Source of the DNA: Sporothrix humicola
Lineage: Eukaryota; Ascomycota; Sordariomycetes; Ophiostomatales; Ophiostomataceae
Assembly: GCA_021396245.1 (NCBI GenBank)
Contig: WNYE01000096.1
Span: 62,001-126,000 of the forward strand
Direction of reading: 5' to 3'
Length of the DNA: 64,000 nucleotides
A program made the translations under genes and the position numbers. Numbering within the stretch: position 1 is the first letter of the stretch; each line of letters begins with the position of its first letter. Under the pieces are notes generated by a model. That model was not told the origin of the DNA. It was given only the letters and a program-made list of their open reading frames with translations, and ran no database searches. Below, piece after piece: positions 9,275-20,008 of the stretch.

Positions 9275-9969
9275 TTTACTGTTGCTACGTAGGAGGCATC
9301 GCGATGAAATTCTGGAACGTCGCCCGAGGATAGGCTACAAAGCGCATCCCGCGTACGTGGGGGCTGGAAAAAATGGCCGCCGATACAGCGGCCTGAGTGT
9401 GGCCTGGCCATCCAGACTGACCGTGTCGGGAGCGCATGCAGTGTGCGGGGTGCAGGGGCCACAAGAGTTGTAGGAACGTGTTTAGCAAGACGACAGCAAC
9501 GACCAAAAAAAAGAAGAAGAAAAAAACCATAGATAAAAATATAAATAAAACAAAACGTCCGAAATGACGCCAAAGCATACGCGAGGCAACCACACCTCTC
9601 ATTTTCACAAGTCTGTCCTTTATATATACATTTCAATATTGAAATTGTTTTTCGTACAATTATTTGGATTTTACGTCTACTTACTGGTCTACATGGTCGA
9701 GTGTGCTTTAAAATAAAGAAAAAAGAAAAGAAAAACCTCGGCTAATATACAACCTCACGCTTACAGGATTCCATTTAATTTTTATTTCCTCATAAGCCAG
9801 TATTTATTGATAATTGCACCATCAACTTACAACCTCCCTCGAAGGATTACATAAATATGATAAACAGTAGCAGTACTCTAGATCGTCGATACTTACCTTT
9901 TGCAGCCACCATTCACATGCTAGGCGCTCAATTGCAATTACCACCTGCCTTGTATTCACCGCTATCACA
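9275..9969. other. divergent promoter region, A-rich
   Basis: 695 bp between divergent starts of the ankyrin and dehydrogenase genes. The plus strand has an A-rich tract at about 9507-9560. No further gene is seen. Confidence 0.55.
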
Positions 9970-11082
9970 ATGACACCCAACAAAATCAACAAAGTGGCTG
10001 TGTTTTCCGGCCCTGGCAAGCCAATTACGGTTGTTGAGCAGGAAGTGCGGCCACCCGGGGTAGACGAGATTCTTGTGCGCGTGTCCGTCGCCGGCATTTG
10101 CGGCAGCGATGTGCACCGCCTCAAGGGGGACATTCCCCACAAATCAGACGGCGTCTGCTTTGGCCACGAGGCCGTTGGTGTCGTCGAGGCACTGGGCACC
10201 GATATTCTGACAGACACCGCCGGCACGCCTCTGAGAGAAGGCGACACGGTCTACTGGATGCCGCTGACACCTTGCGGGAGCTGCCGCGAGTGCGAGGGCG
10301 GCAACATTATGCTATGCAAGGATGTCAACTGGCCGCCGCCATTTTCTCCCGGAGCACGAAACGGCGCCGGCTTCCAGCAGTACGCAACCATTAGCCGGCG
10401 CTCCGTCTATATCCGCGTGCCCGATGGCGTGGCCCCCGAGGCTGTCATTGCCTTTGGCTGCGGCATGCCGACGGCGCTGAGGGGCCTGAAACAGTTAACG
10501 CCTCCTCTTGGGCCGGAAGACGACGTGGTAGTTCAAGGCTCCGGGCCAGTGGGCCTGGCAGCCACGCTCGCGGCATCGCTCGCCGGCGTTCGGTCTATCA
10601 CTGTGATTGGTGACCCAGCACACCGGCTGGCCGTGGCCGCCAAGTTTGGCGCGACGTGCACGCTTTCGGTGGCCGAAACGACTGTTGAGGAACGTGCGGA
10701 CAGGATACGGAAAATCACGGACGGCCGCGGTGCCAGTATTGTTGTGGAAGCGGCCGGTGTCGCCCCGGCATTTGCCGAGGGCTTTGATTTACTCGGGCCC
10801 AATGGGCGGTATCTCATTATGGGTCTCTTTTCCGGTAAAGCGGTCGTGCCGGTGGACGCCGTGCGCATCAACAACCTGAACTTACGAATCATTGGCAGCC
10901 TGGGCCTGGACATTGATGGCTACAAGCAAAACGTCAAGATTGCAGCGGAGCATGGATCGAGATTGGGGTTCAGCGACCTGGTGACGCACAAATTCCCACT
11001 GGAGCGACTGGAAGAGGCCTTGTTGCTGGTGGAACGGGGTGAAGCGATAAAGGCGGTCATTGTACCAAATGACAGTGTCTGA
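9970..11082 (+). CDS. zinc-dependent medium-chain alcohol/polyol dehydrogenase (MDR)
   Basis: A single-exon gene of 370 residues, full length for the family. Catalytic zinc ligands are visible as Cys44 (GICGSD) and His66-Glu67 in GHE. The structural zinc lobe has four cysteines at 102, 105, 108 and 116 (CGSCRECEGGNIMLC). The Rossmann loop is GSGPVG at 190-195, with Asp215 at the end of the following strand (TVIGD), which suggests NAD(H). The protein therefore should oxidise an alcohol or polyol, or reduce the matching carbonyl. Sorbitol/xylitol/threonine-type dehydrogenases are the nearest general match; the substrate is not assignable. It is convergent with the MerB-like gene (375 bp between stops). 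Confidence 0.88.
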   Translation: MTPNKINKVAVFSGPGKPITVVEQEVRPPGVDEILVRVSVAGICGSDVHRLKGDIPHKSDGVCFGHEAVGVVEALGTDILTDTAGTPLREGDTVYWMPLTPCGSCRECEGGNIMLCKDVNWPPPFSPGARNGAGFQQYATISRRSVYIRVPDGVAPEAVIAFGCGMPTALRGLKQLTPPLGPEDDVVVQGSGPVGLAATLAASLAGVRSITVIGDPAHRLAVAAKFGATCTLSVAETTVEERADRIRKITDGRGASIVVEAAGVAPAFAEGFDLLGPNGRYLIMGLFSGKAVVPVDAVRINNLNLRIIGSLGLDIDGYKQNVKIAAEHGSRLGFSDLVTHKFPLERLEEALLLVERGEAIKAVIVPNDSV

Positions 11083-11456
11083 GAGAAGGTCTCATCTGTC
11101 TGGGGTGTTGACATTTGTGCATAATTTCATAGCAGTAGAGTATTCAAAGTAACAGTTTTCCATGACAACATATTCAAACGAACATGTCAGTAAAGCATTG
11201 CAGTGGGATCCCCAGGTGAAGGGTTTCCCTTTTCCAAACAAGGTCCTGGCACTGCCAACACAAAACATCAGAACATAAGGTGGCTGGCTTTAATTTCTCT
11301 TCATTTTTGTGCCGTCTGTGCTGCTTGTGCTATGTATTGGACTGGCTACGGAGCGCAAGTGAAGCTACCTACAAATTGCTCCCATACCCAACCCAGCCCA
11401 AGACGATCATGTCGATCCTATCCGACCATATACATTTATGAACTCCCACAAAGGAC
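11083..11456. other. convergent intergenic region, no gene
   Basis: Between the stop codons of the dehydrogenase and the MerB-like gene. No repeats or RNA genes recognised. Confidence 0.55.
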
Positions 11457-12239
11457 CTACTCCCAGGCAGACACGTCAAAGCCCGCCTTCTTAAGACCAG
11501 CCAGGCTCGTCGACACCAGGCTCTTGGCGCTCACAACATCGGGCGGCTGGTCGTAGTCCCAGTAGCGCGCCTCGGCCTGCGGCTTGACCCAGTGATACAC
11601 CTTGCCAATGGGCATCGTGGCGCCCCGCTTCTCGGGGAACTGCTTCTCCCACGTGGCGACGTGGTCCAGGTTCTTGAAGAAGTTAATGTTCTCGCACGTG
11701 TACACGAAATTCTTGGACCAGTCGTCGGGGCCGCGGCCAATGTGGATGACGGCGTCGGGCGCGTCGTTTTCGAGCAGCTCGCCGTCCTTCCATTTCGTGG
11801 TGATGGTCTCCCAGCAGCACGGGCAAATGGACCGGACCGTCAGCTCCTGGCCAGGCCAAAGTTTGTGGGCGGCGGCGGACTCGCCGGCACAGCCCAGATT
11901 GAAGACACGGCCGTCGTCCAGCGTGCCCTCGTTGCGGGTCGGCACGTAGCTGAACGGCGGCATCTTGAGCAGGCTGAGCTCGGTGCCGGGCACGACCATC
12001 ACCTGCACGCCAATATGCAGCTGGTCGATCGAGTTCCACAGCGTCTCCTGGTCTAAGCCCAGCTCCTTTTGGATCGTGTGGATGTTGGGCCCCCTCTGGT
12101 TGTCCATAAAGTACTTGATGATGAACCGGCGGAGCTGCTTGCTCTCCGGCGTCAGGTCGTACGGCTCGCTGGCACAGCCAGGGAAGATGCCGTATCCGGT
12201 CGTCCAGGTATGCATCTTGGTGGGTGTGACGTGATGCAA
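11457..12239 (-). CDS. alkylmercury lyase (MerB)-like protein
   Basis: A single-exon gene of 260 residues. Residues about 33-75 form a winged-helix-like segment (RRFIIKYFMDNQRGPNIHTI), as at the N-terminus of bacterial MerB. The C-terminal half carries the MerB signature arrangement: Cys117-x2-Glu120 in NLGCAGES, and Cys182 in YTCENINFFKNLD, followed by a tryptophan segment and the conserved KVYHW strand. In bacterial MerB the catalytic set is Cys96, Asp99 and Cys159; spacing here (Cys+3 acidic, Cys-Cys 65 versus 63) is nearly the same, with Glu replacing Asp. An additional CPCC cluster is at 139-142. MerB cleaves carbon-mercury bonds; a fungal MerB-like methylmercury demethylase has been described in Metarhizium. 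No mercuric reductase is in this window, so a different substrate is possible. It lies in an accessory context. Confidence 0.72.
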   Translation of the reverse strand: MHHVTPTKMHTWTTGYGIFPGCASEPYDLTPESKQLRRFIIKYFMDNQRGPNIHTIQKELGLDQETLWNSIDQLHIGVQVMVVPGTELSLLKMPPFSYVPTRNEGTLDDGRVFNLGCAGESAAAHKLWPGQELTVRSICPCCWETITTKWKDGELLENDAPDAVIHIGRGPDDWSKNFVYTCENINFFKNLDHVATWEKQFPEKRGATMPIGKVYHWVKPQAEARYWDYDQPPDVVSAKSLVSTSLAGLKKAGFDVSAWE

Positions 12240-12342
12240 TTTGGATGTGTATGTGTGTATATTGAGTGTAGATTTGGGGTGAGCTCCGTGTGGTGAATCA
12301 CTGTCAACTGATTCTCTCTGTGACGCATCGTCCTATATTAGA

Positions 12343-12350
12343 TATATATA
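12343..12350 (-). promoter_or_regulatory. TATA box of the MerB-like gene
   Basis: TATATATA about 104 bp upstream of the ATG at 12239 on the minus strand. Confidence 0.45.
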
Positions 12351-13384
12351 CGCCGTTCACATTTACTTTAGTCGATGTGCTCCTCGGCTCGGTGATGCAT
12401 CCTGAAGTTGATACCTCGATGCTCGGCGCCCGCCACCTCTCGATGACCACCACCGCAAATGACTAGGCGACATATGTCATCCTACACTACTGCTTATCTA
12501 GGGGATTCTTTTTAAGAAAATCTGTGTCACGAGAAGGCTGTTGCATGCGTGGAAATCAAACACGCACGGCATTCCAGAACATGGCCGGGCCGAGCACCGA
12601 AGCGGGCAGCGGAACCGGCCGGAGCGGCCGCTTACTTGGGTCAGGCCGTTCACACTCCTCGGTGCGCCGCCGTCCACACGGCGAAATGCCCCAGATGCCG
12701 CTAAACATCTTCTAAAGCCCCCCTGGAGAACACTGGAAGATCTACTGATAGGTGCCTGAATGCGCCAAAACTTTACCCCACGCGCTAGTTTTACAGCGAT
12801 CTCCAGGGGACCTGGGGTCCCTGCCGAGGGGACTAAACCTCGGGCCGCCAATCCCAGCCAATCACATTACACCGTTCAGACCTCTGAATTACACAGCATC
12901 GAGCTGTTGACACGAGCCCAGACGACAGAGGAATCAACAAGAGACACTTACATCAAAATAGCAAAAGACTTAAAATTGACCTAGAATCTAGAAAAATGTA
13001 CGGAAGAGGGCGGGGAAACAACATATGCCAAAGCGGCATACGCAGAATGCCTGAGTTGCACCTGTCAACCCAACCGCCTGGTTCCTGCATGCTCCAACAA
13101 TGACACAGCGGAGTGGTACCAGGAACTGCAAAATCGGCCGGCCTTTCCTCTCGTACAAAGCTCACCACTCTTGTCCGAGGACTCCATTTACGACACGTCT
13201 AATTTGTAATTCTGCGATAAGAGCTGGTATTGTTGAAAAGAAGGCCTGTCACGTGGATCTTATGTTCTTTTAATGATACAGCCTGATGGTTCATCTAACA
13301 TAGTTTTGACTGGATCAATAGAATCTCCAGATTTTGTACGCTCAATATACAGCGTTCATTCTTGTAGGCCAGAACAGCCCACAC
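12351..13384. other. non-coding interval, about 1.0 kb
   Basis: Upstream of the MerB-like gene and downstream of the NmrA-like gene. Contains only short frames without recognisable motifs. No RNA gene or long repeat seen. Confidence 0.5.
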
Positions 13385-14434
13385 CTACTCAAAGAACTTG
13401 GCGCCCTTATAGACGGCGCGGGCCTTGCCGTCAAGCACCTCCTGGCAGTACTGCTCGTATGGCTTGCCCTGCAAGTCTGGGTACAGGTCCTTGGCTAGCA
13501 GGTAGCCCAAGTACTTTGCGTACTCGGGCTGGTTGTCGCCGCGGATGCCCCAGGTGTTCCAGTACTGGAAGACGGCCAGCTGGTAAAACTCGGGCGAACC
13601 GACCACGATTTCGCCCTGTCTGGCCCTCTCCTCGGCCTTGGCCACACCGGCTACAATGTCTTCGGTCGGCACATGGTTACGCACGACCTTTTCGCCGCTT
13701 AGCTTTTCGATGATGTCGTAAATCTCGAGCTGCGTCTTTACCTCCGTGCAGGCAAACACGTACTTGTTGAGCGTGCGCGGGTCGCCGACAATGCGCGCCG
13801 TGTAGATGCCAATGTCGCCAATGTCGGTCAGGGCGTAGGGGGTGGTGCCGGGACCGGCGATCTGCTGCTCGTACGGCGGCAGCGCGTAATCGATTTTACC
13901 GGAAGGCAGGCGGGGCAGCGTCGTGTTGTACCACCAGCCGACGTCGATGATCGTGTACGGCAGGTAAATCTTTTTAATGTGGTTGATGACGTCCTCCTTG
14001 ATATCTCGCAGAATCAGAATGCCCTTTGGGGGCACGATCGTGGCAAAGCAGCACGGCACAAAACGGCCCACGCCGGCCGCCTTGCACGCGTTGGCCAGCT
14101 GCACTTGCTGCATGAGCTCGGCGGGCCCAATGGCGGAGATGACCACGTCAAAGCCCTTGAGCGCGGCCGCCAGCTCGGCCTCGGGCCCGTTCAGGTCGAC
14201 GGCGACAATGTTCACGCCCTGCTTCTTGTACTCGAGCAGCGCCGGTTTGTTGACAGAGGCCGCGCGGGCCAAAGCGGTGATTTCCTGTGGACTAGGGTTA
14301 GCATCTTTTAACTTGTAGGGAAGACGTTGTCAACTCACATAGTGTGGCTGCGTCGAGGCAATCAGGCCCCTCATTATCGACGAGCCTGTCTCACCAGTAG
14401 CGCCCAGCAGCGCGACCTTAAGTTTTGAAGACAT
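13385..14434 (-). CDS. NmrA-like/isoflavone-reductase-like NAD(P)-binding protein
   Basis: Two exons: 14339-14434 and 13385-14284, giving 331 residues. The intron (14285-14338) has GTGAGT donor, a CTAAC branch site and CAG acceptor, and falls between codons. The N-terminus has the atypical-SDR cofactor motif GATGETG at residues 11-17. Downstream segments such as VVISAIGPAELMQQ, KAAGVGRFVPCCF and LPYTIIDVGWWYN match the NmrA/phenylcoumaran-benzylic-ether-reductase family, which binds NADP(H) and acts either as a reductase or as a redox sensor. The Lys used by plant reductases cannot be placed with certainty, so enzyme and sensor roles stay open. It starts by the ATG of MSSKLKVALLGATG, immediately before the first beta strand. 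Confidence 0.85.
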
Positions 14435-16076
14435 TACTGGCAATGAAACGTCAAAAACAAAGAACTATTCGTGTTGACTAGTTGTTCAGTGGATTGCATT
14501 GGTAACATATGCTGCTGTTGTCCTTCATTTATTTATTTACATTAAAGCGTTCTATCTGTAGTATTTAGCAGCTTGTCTGGAGACCACTTGCCAAGCTCCC
14601 GGACACCAAAGCTATACCGCCCTCGGCACCAAAGTCCCAGGTACCACGCCTGGGAACCATAGTGCGGGGTGAAAGAAAAAGAAGTCTGGAGAATATGGGG
14701 TTGTGACGCAACGTGGAGGGCACGGACAAGCGCTGTCCGAAAAGTGGCCGACTCAGGATGAATGTCTTTGGTACCTTACCTCCAGGTCTTTGCATGTATC
14801 AAGCTATTTGGCATTGATAAGCAAGGTCTGATAAGTCCCCATGTGGGCTATATTTCTTCAACGGCGGAGGCTGGGAGTGAGCGACGTAAAAAGCATCCAA
14901 ATAGGTAGCTACGATATGATCTACAATCGGTATGCTGATTGCTGACCCGCTCCAACGCATTGGATTCAGGTCGCGTCAGATGTGTCCCTTCTTTTCAATC
15001 ACCCTGTTTTAATGGGCTTGGAAAGGCATCTTAACTCGGGAATAGGTTAATCAATAGCTGTGATCTGTGCCTCAAAAGTAAACAAACACAGTGTACGTCT
15101 TTTAATCACACAAATAACACAAGCATAACAACAGAATAGGTCTCCCGGTTTCTGCTCGTGATATTTCCGTTCAGTTCGTGACTCAAATGCAACAGTTTTT
15201 GACATTTCATCCCAAGCATTGTACCAAGACATGCGTTCTTTGTCGTGGTGCACTGCAGAGTCGTAGTTGAAAGGTCAAAGGGTGATTGGCTGGTTGCCCT
15301 CGGCCCTCGGTTATGTGTTGCAAGTCCAAAAGTGTGGTCTGTGTTCGGTGTGTTCAACTTCCCCGCAAAGGCGACAGGCTGGCCCACAGCAGACCTGCCA
15401 CTTATTTAGTGCCTCAAGGCGCAGGCCAGGCCTCGCTTCGTGAAAATGAAGACGTCTGCTTGCCTTTACTCCGTAATACGACGTTGAAAATTTACGTGAA
15501 CGCACACACGGACATTGCATTTCTGCTTCAAAACGATAGAAACACCATTCACATCTGTAAAGCTGGGAGGTTTTCTCACAAAGCTCAAGCACATTCCACG
15601 CAGATCCTTGACCGCGTGTAGAAGCTCGGCGCCGTGATGCCCCATGGGAGTTTAGTCGATTCTTGGGTTGGTCTAGCTTTTCCCCTCTCGATAGCGCCAA
15701 ATGGAGTACGACGTCGTAGGACGGAGTCTGCTGTTCTCCGCGCATGCGAACAGTCAAGGGTTGCGACTTTCTCTTATCTCTGCCTGGGGACAGCTCCAGT
15801 TCTCACTCCAAGAAAAAAAAGAAGAAAAAAAGGACTCGGAGAAGTGTTCCCAGAAAACAGAAAATCACAGGTCGTTTTGCGGGGCCCCGGATCTCCAGGT
15901 CTGACAGAGAACAGACCTGCCCGTCTGTCCTTGGCTCCTGCACGTCGCAAAGTCTCAGAGGTTCCCTTTGTTTTTCTGCATCCCTTCCAATCGAACTGCC
16001 TCAGCATTGTCATTATCGCCCTGAATCTATCTTCGACCACAGCCAACCTCATATGTAGCTGGGCGACATCCCCAGA
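14435..16076. other. non-coding interval, about 1.6 kb
   Basis: Divergent intergenic region between the NmrA-like gene and the Zn2Cys6 regulator; probably both promoters and a long leader. A short perfect hairpin (TCCCAGG at 14635-14641, CCTGGGA at 14649-14655) and an A-rich tract at about 15812-15831 are present. No gene recognised. Confidence 0.55.
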
Positions 16077-19000
16077 ATGCCCTCGCCCAGGCCCAGCGAC
16101 AACGGCGAGATGGAGCGCTCGTCAGAACGGCCACTGCTGCCGGCGCTTGGCCGCAACAATAACAATGGCGGCGCCGGCGCGATTGTCGTCGCCACGGACA
16201 GCAACAAACGCCTGCAGAATGACGGCATGTCGGCCGCACCCGCCCCCAAGCGGCGTGCGGCGCGGGCTTGCACCTCGTGCCGGTCGCGCAAGGTGCGGTG
16301 CGACGTCACCAGCCAGGGCAGCCAGAGCATGCCGTGCACGAACTGCCGGCTGGACAGCGTGGAGTGCCGGCTGACACAGTCGAGTCGGGGGCGGCCACGG
16401 CTGGTGCCGGGGGCGAGAGAGACACGAGAGACACGAAGCAGCACACAGGGGCAACAAGCGCAGGTGCAAGAGCCACACGAGTCCCAAGACGAGGAAATGC
16501 AAGACATGCAAGAGACGGAAGACGTCGCGCAGGCACCACCACCACCACCGCAGCAGCAGTCTCAGAACTACCAGCAACAGTACCAACCACCACATCGAAT
16601 GCGGCGGATGAGCAACGTCGTGGCCTTGTCGACATCGCCACGGCCCGACCACAATCACAACCGCCATAACCACAATTACCATAACAGCCACCACCATCTC
16701 CGTCACCACAATAATATGACAACCAGGCGCCATAGTGCCGCTGCCGCTGACCTGTATGCATCCGCTGTGTCTCCATCGCCGACACGAATGCGCCCGCTGC
16801 TTCACTCCCAACCCCAGAGACAAGGAACAGAAAGCGATACAAATTTCTTTGTGTCGCCGCGCAGTCTGCCGTCGTCGGCTTGCTCGCCGGCATCAATAGC
16901 AGCAACAGCATCAGCAACGGAAGACGGAAACGGGATAGGAGAACATGCCCCTGCCAACGCCACCAACATCGACACACACATCCCCGCGCATTTCAAGCCG
17001 CTGCCTCCACACCTTCAGCCCGTCGACATTGAGTACTTGGCGCGCAAGGGCGCTTTGACGCTGCCTCCGGAAGAAGTGCAGCGCGAGATTATCCTGAAGC
17101 ACATCCAGTACGTGCATCCGTTTATGCCCGTCCTGAACCTGCCGGACTTTCTGACGGGTCTCGTGCGGCGCGAGCCCGGGTCGTGCAGTCTGCTGTTGTT
17201 CCAGGCGGTGATGTTCACGTCGGCCAATTTCATCGACATGGACTACCACAAGCACATGTCGCCCGACCAGACCCAGCCGCCGGACCATGCGGCCATCCGC
17301 AAGACTTTCTTTAGTAGGGCCCGCCTCCTGTACGACCAAGACTGCGAGCAGGACAAGTTCACTCTCTTGCAAGCCCTACTGCTGATGACAGTGTGGTACC
17401 AGCGGCCGGGCGACGAAAAGGAGACGTGGTACTGGACGGGCGTGATGCTGTCGCTGGCGCAGACGTTGGGGCTGCACCGCAATCCGGAGCACCTGCAGGA
17501 CGTGCCGCTGGAGATGCGCCTGCTGCGCAAGCGCATCTGGTGGTCGTGTGTCGTGCAGGACCGGCTGCTCGCCATTGGCCTCAAGCGGCCATCGCGCATC
17601 CGCAAGGGCGACTACGACGTGCCGCCGCTGACCTTTTCGGACTTTAATATCGAAACGCTGCCCAGCGAGCTGCTGCGGTACCTGGGTCCGCTACCACTAT
17701 CCGACGACACGCCCTCGAAAACGAGCATCGTCATGTCCTTTATCGCGCTGACTCAACTGTGCGAGCTCATTGGCGACATTCTCGAGACCCAGTACTCGAG
17801 ACTACTCAGTAACACGACTACCGGTAACAGCGCCGCAACCCGGCCCATCTCGCTCGACCACCTGGCCGTCATGGTGGTCCCGCGCAACGCCACCGAGGTC
17901 CTGACCGAGATGCAGCAGTGCGACGCCGCCCTCGATGCCTGGTCTGCGGCCCTCGACAAAGGCTCGCGCTTCCACGCCGGCCGCCACGAAAAAGACAGCA
18001 GCCACCGCGTTTTGTGGTTGCACCAGGCGCTGCTGCACATGGTATACTTGACGACCGTCGTCATGCTGCATCGCCCAAGGGTGTTTCAGGCCGACAGTAC
18101 CAAGGCCGGTAGCGGCGATGGTGGCAGCGGTGGTGACAGTGGCGGAGATGGGGAAGTAGCGGGCGGCCCGGCCCGTGCGGCCCAAAATCAAAATGGAGAC
18201 CATAGAGACCCTGAAGACCCCGAAGACCACGACAGCCTCAATGCCCTCAACCTCGAAATCGACAATACTAGGGACAATCTCGAGAGTATGGCCGCCGACA
18301 TCGCCGACCCTGCCTACGTGGCCAGCATCCGCCGCTCCAAGGACAAGATCACGCGCGCCGCCGCCGGCATCACCGAAGTTATCTACGATTTGTACCACGA
18401 CAGCCAGCTGCGCTTCGTGTCGCCCGCCGCCATTTCTGCCTTGGTTTCTGCCACGATCATCCACCTCTTTGATCTGCGGTCCGCCGCCCCCGACGCCCGC
18501 TACTCGTCCATCGGCCGCTTCTACCAGTGCTGGCAGGCCCTGCACCAGCTGCGCGGCCTCTACGCCTCCGCCGACCAGTCCATTGCCTTTTTGGAGTTTT
18601 ACATTTCCAAAACGCAAGTCAACATCCCCATGCTCACGCTGTCGCCGTCCGTCGCGTCCATGTCCACGTCGACGTCATGGTCCTCGCGCTCGGCGCTGTC
18701 AGCTCCTGTGGGTCCTGCTGGCTCCAGCACGGCCTACGCTGCCCGCTCCACGGTTTCCGCCGTCTCGGCCATCTCGCCTGGCTCTGGCTCTGGCTCGTCA
18801 TCCAGCGCCACCCCCGACAACAGCGCCTCCCACCACGCCCTCTCCGTCATGACCAGCCTTCACAGCGAGGTCCAGCCGCCGCACAAATCATCGCAAAACT
18901 GGACAAGGAATGGCCGGCCCGGAAGCATCAGCCGTCGACTGCCGTCCGTGTCGAACCTCGTGGCCAGCCCCGGCCCCCGCGTGTCGGACATGTCTTCGAT

Positions 19001-19370
19001 GCCCGCACTCTCCACCATGTCCACCATGCCGCTGTCCGCCCCCGCGCCGCGCATGGCCCCCCTCCTCTACACCCGCGACGAGTTTGCACCCGCTTCAGCT
19101 TCTGCGATTCCATCGGCGCCCCGCTCGCCGGCACTCCGCGACCCGCTCTTTGCCGCTGTCGACGGGTCCATGACGCCCGCCATGGAGGTGGGCCCGCATA
19201 TGCACGCACACCACCACCTGCAAACCGACGACTGGAGCGGCATGAGCGCCGTCGACAGCATGCTGCAGTCCTTTATCGACTTTAATGCCGACTCGGCGTT
19301 TTTTACGGCCACAGGCGGCGTCGAGCACGACGGCATGGTATCGTCGCCGATGGCGGCGCATCTGCGATAG
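16077..19370 (+). CDS. Zn2Cys6 binuclear-cluster transcription factor with fungal_trans domain
   Basis: A single-exon gene of 1097 residues. The DNA-binding cluster is complete: Cys65, 68, 75, 87, 90 and 97 (C-x2-C-x6-C-x11-C-x2-C-x6-C), preceded by basic residues. Residues 100-310 are Gln/His/Ser-rich and probably disordered. The fungal-specific transcription factor domain spans about 310-600, with YVHPFMPVLNLPDFL, LAQTLGLHRNPEHL and KRIWWSCVVQDRLLA. This layout resembles the CTF1/FarA group that controls cutinase and fatty-acid genes, but orthology is not established. Residues 860-1097 are Ser/Pro/Met-rich. It may regulate nearby genes (esterase and P450 on the same strand downstream), an inference from position only. 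Confidence 0.9.
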   Translation: MPSPRPSDNGEMERSSERPLLPALGRNNNNGGAGAIVVATDSNKRLQNDGMSAAPAPKRRAARACTSCRSRKVRCDVTSQGSQSMPCTNCRLDSVECRLTQSSRGRPRLVPGARETRETRSSTQGQQAQVQEPHESQDEEMQDMQETEDVAQAPPPPPQQQSQNYQQQYQPPHRMRRMSNVVALSTSPRPDHNHNRHNHNYHNSHHHLRHHNNMTTRRHSAAAADLYASAVSPSPTRMRPLLHSQPQRQGTESDTNFFVSPRSLPSSACSPASIAATASATEDGNGIGEHAPANATNIDTHIPAHFKPLPPHLQPVDIEYLARKGALTLPPEEVQREIILKHIQYVHPFMPVLNLPDFLTGLVRREPGSCSLLLFQAVMFTSANFIDMDYHKHMSPDQTQPPDHAAIRKTFFSRARLLYDQDCEQDKFTLLQALLLMTVWYQRPGDEKETWYWTGVMLSLAQTLGLHRNPEHLQDVPLEMRLLRKRIWWSCVVQDRLLAIGLKRPSRIRKGDYDVPPLTFSDFNIETLPSELLRYLGPLPLSDDTPSKTSIVMSFIALTQLCELIGDILETQYSRLLSNTTTGNSAATRPISLDHLAVMVVPRNATEVLTEMQQCDAALDAWSAALDKGSRFHAGRHEKDSSHRVLWLHQALLHMVYLTTVVMLHRPRVFQADSTKAGSGDGGSGGDSGGDGEVAGGPARAAQNQNGDHRDPEDPEDHDSLNALNLEIDNTRDNLESMAADIADPAYVASIRRSKDKITRAAAGITEVIYDLYHDSQLRFVSPAAISALVSATIIHLFDLRSAAPDARYSSIGRFYQCWQALHQLRGLYASADQSIAFLEFYISKTQVNIPMLTLSPSVASMSTSTSWSSRSALSAPVGPAGSSTAYAARSTVSAVSAISPGSGSGSSSSATPDNSASHHALSVMTSLHSEVQPPHKSSQNWTRNGRPGSISRRLPSVSNLVASPGPRVSDMSSMPALSTMSTMPLSAPAPRMAPLLYTRDEFAPASASAIPSAPRSPALRDPLFAAVDGSMTPAMEVGPHMHAHHHLQTDDWSGMSAVDSMLQSFIDFNADSAFFTATGGVEHDGMVSSPMAAHLR

Positions 19371-20008
19371 GGCTTGCTTTTTTGTCGTCTTTTTATACGT
19401 GTATTCATGAATGGTTTATATCCGGCCCGGAATTGGTTTATTTGTCTTAATGTAGCAAAAGTGCAGTTTCAAGTACGACAAATGTTTTGTTTATTTTACC
19501 CCCTTTTCCTCTTGTCGGGTTGTAGACATAGATAATGAAGACATATTCTGTATCAATGAGCATTTTCTTTGCATTCATTTATATTAACACCATTCTATTC
19601 AAAGATTAGCTGCCTCTACTCAGAGACCCGGTAGAAAATGGGTCTTGCGCTAGACATGATTTGTTCACGGCCCCTCGGTTATCACGCCTGTCAGTGTCGG
19701 CCGAGGCGGTGACTGGCGTCACTTTGCACCAGCTGCCATCATATCCACCCCCGCATCCCCATGGGGTACTATTGGTATTGATTGTATCAATCATAGCATA
19801 TGGATCCACGACCTCCACTTGGCAGCTGTTTACACCAAGTTGTACTACCGCGGAGTACGACGAAGAACGCTATATAAATGTCCATCCACACAAAACGTAG
19901 ATGTCGATCAGCACAAAGCACGACAACAGAATAGTTACGAAATATTGTCTTCTTTTTTTCACTGTTTTTATTTCACATCGTTTTCACACGCTTTCTGTCT
20001 TCCCCACA
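19371..20008. promoter_or_regulatory. intergenic region and esterase promoter
   Basis: Tandem intergenic region of 638 bp. A TATA box, TATATAAA, is at 19871-19878, 131 bp upstream of the esterase ATG. The frame is open upstream of that ATG to 19901, but the extra residues have no homology-like features. Confidence 0.5.

Noticed and set aside
19901..20008. N-terminal extension of the esterase from an upstream ATG
   Set aside because: The extension lies just behind the TATA box and has no homology-like content; the ATG at 20009 fits the family length.
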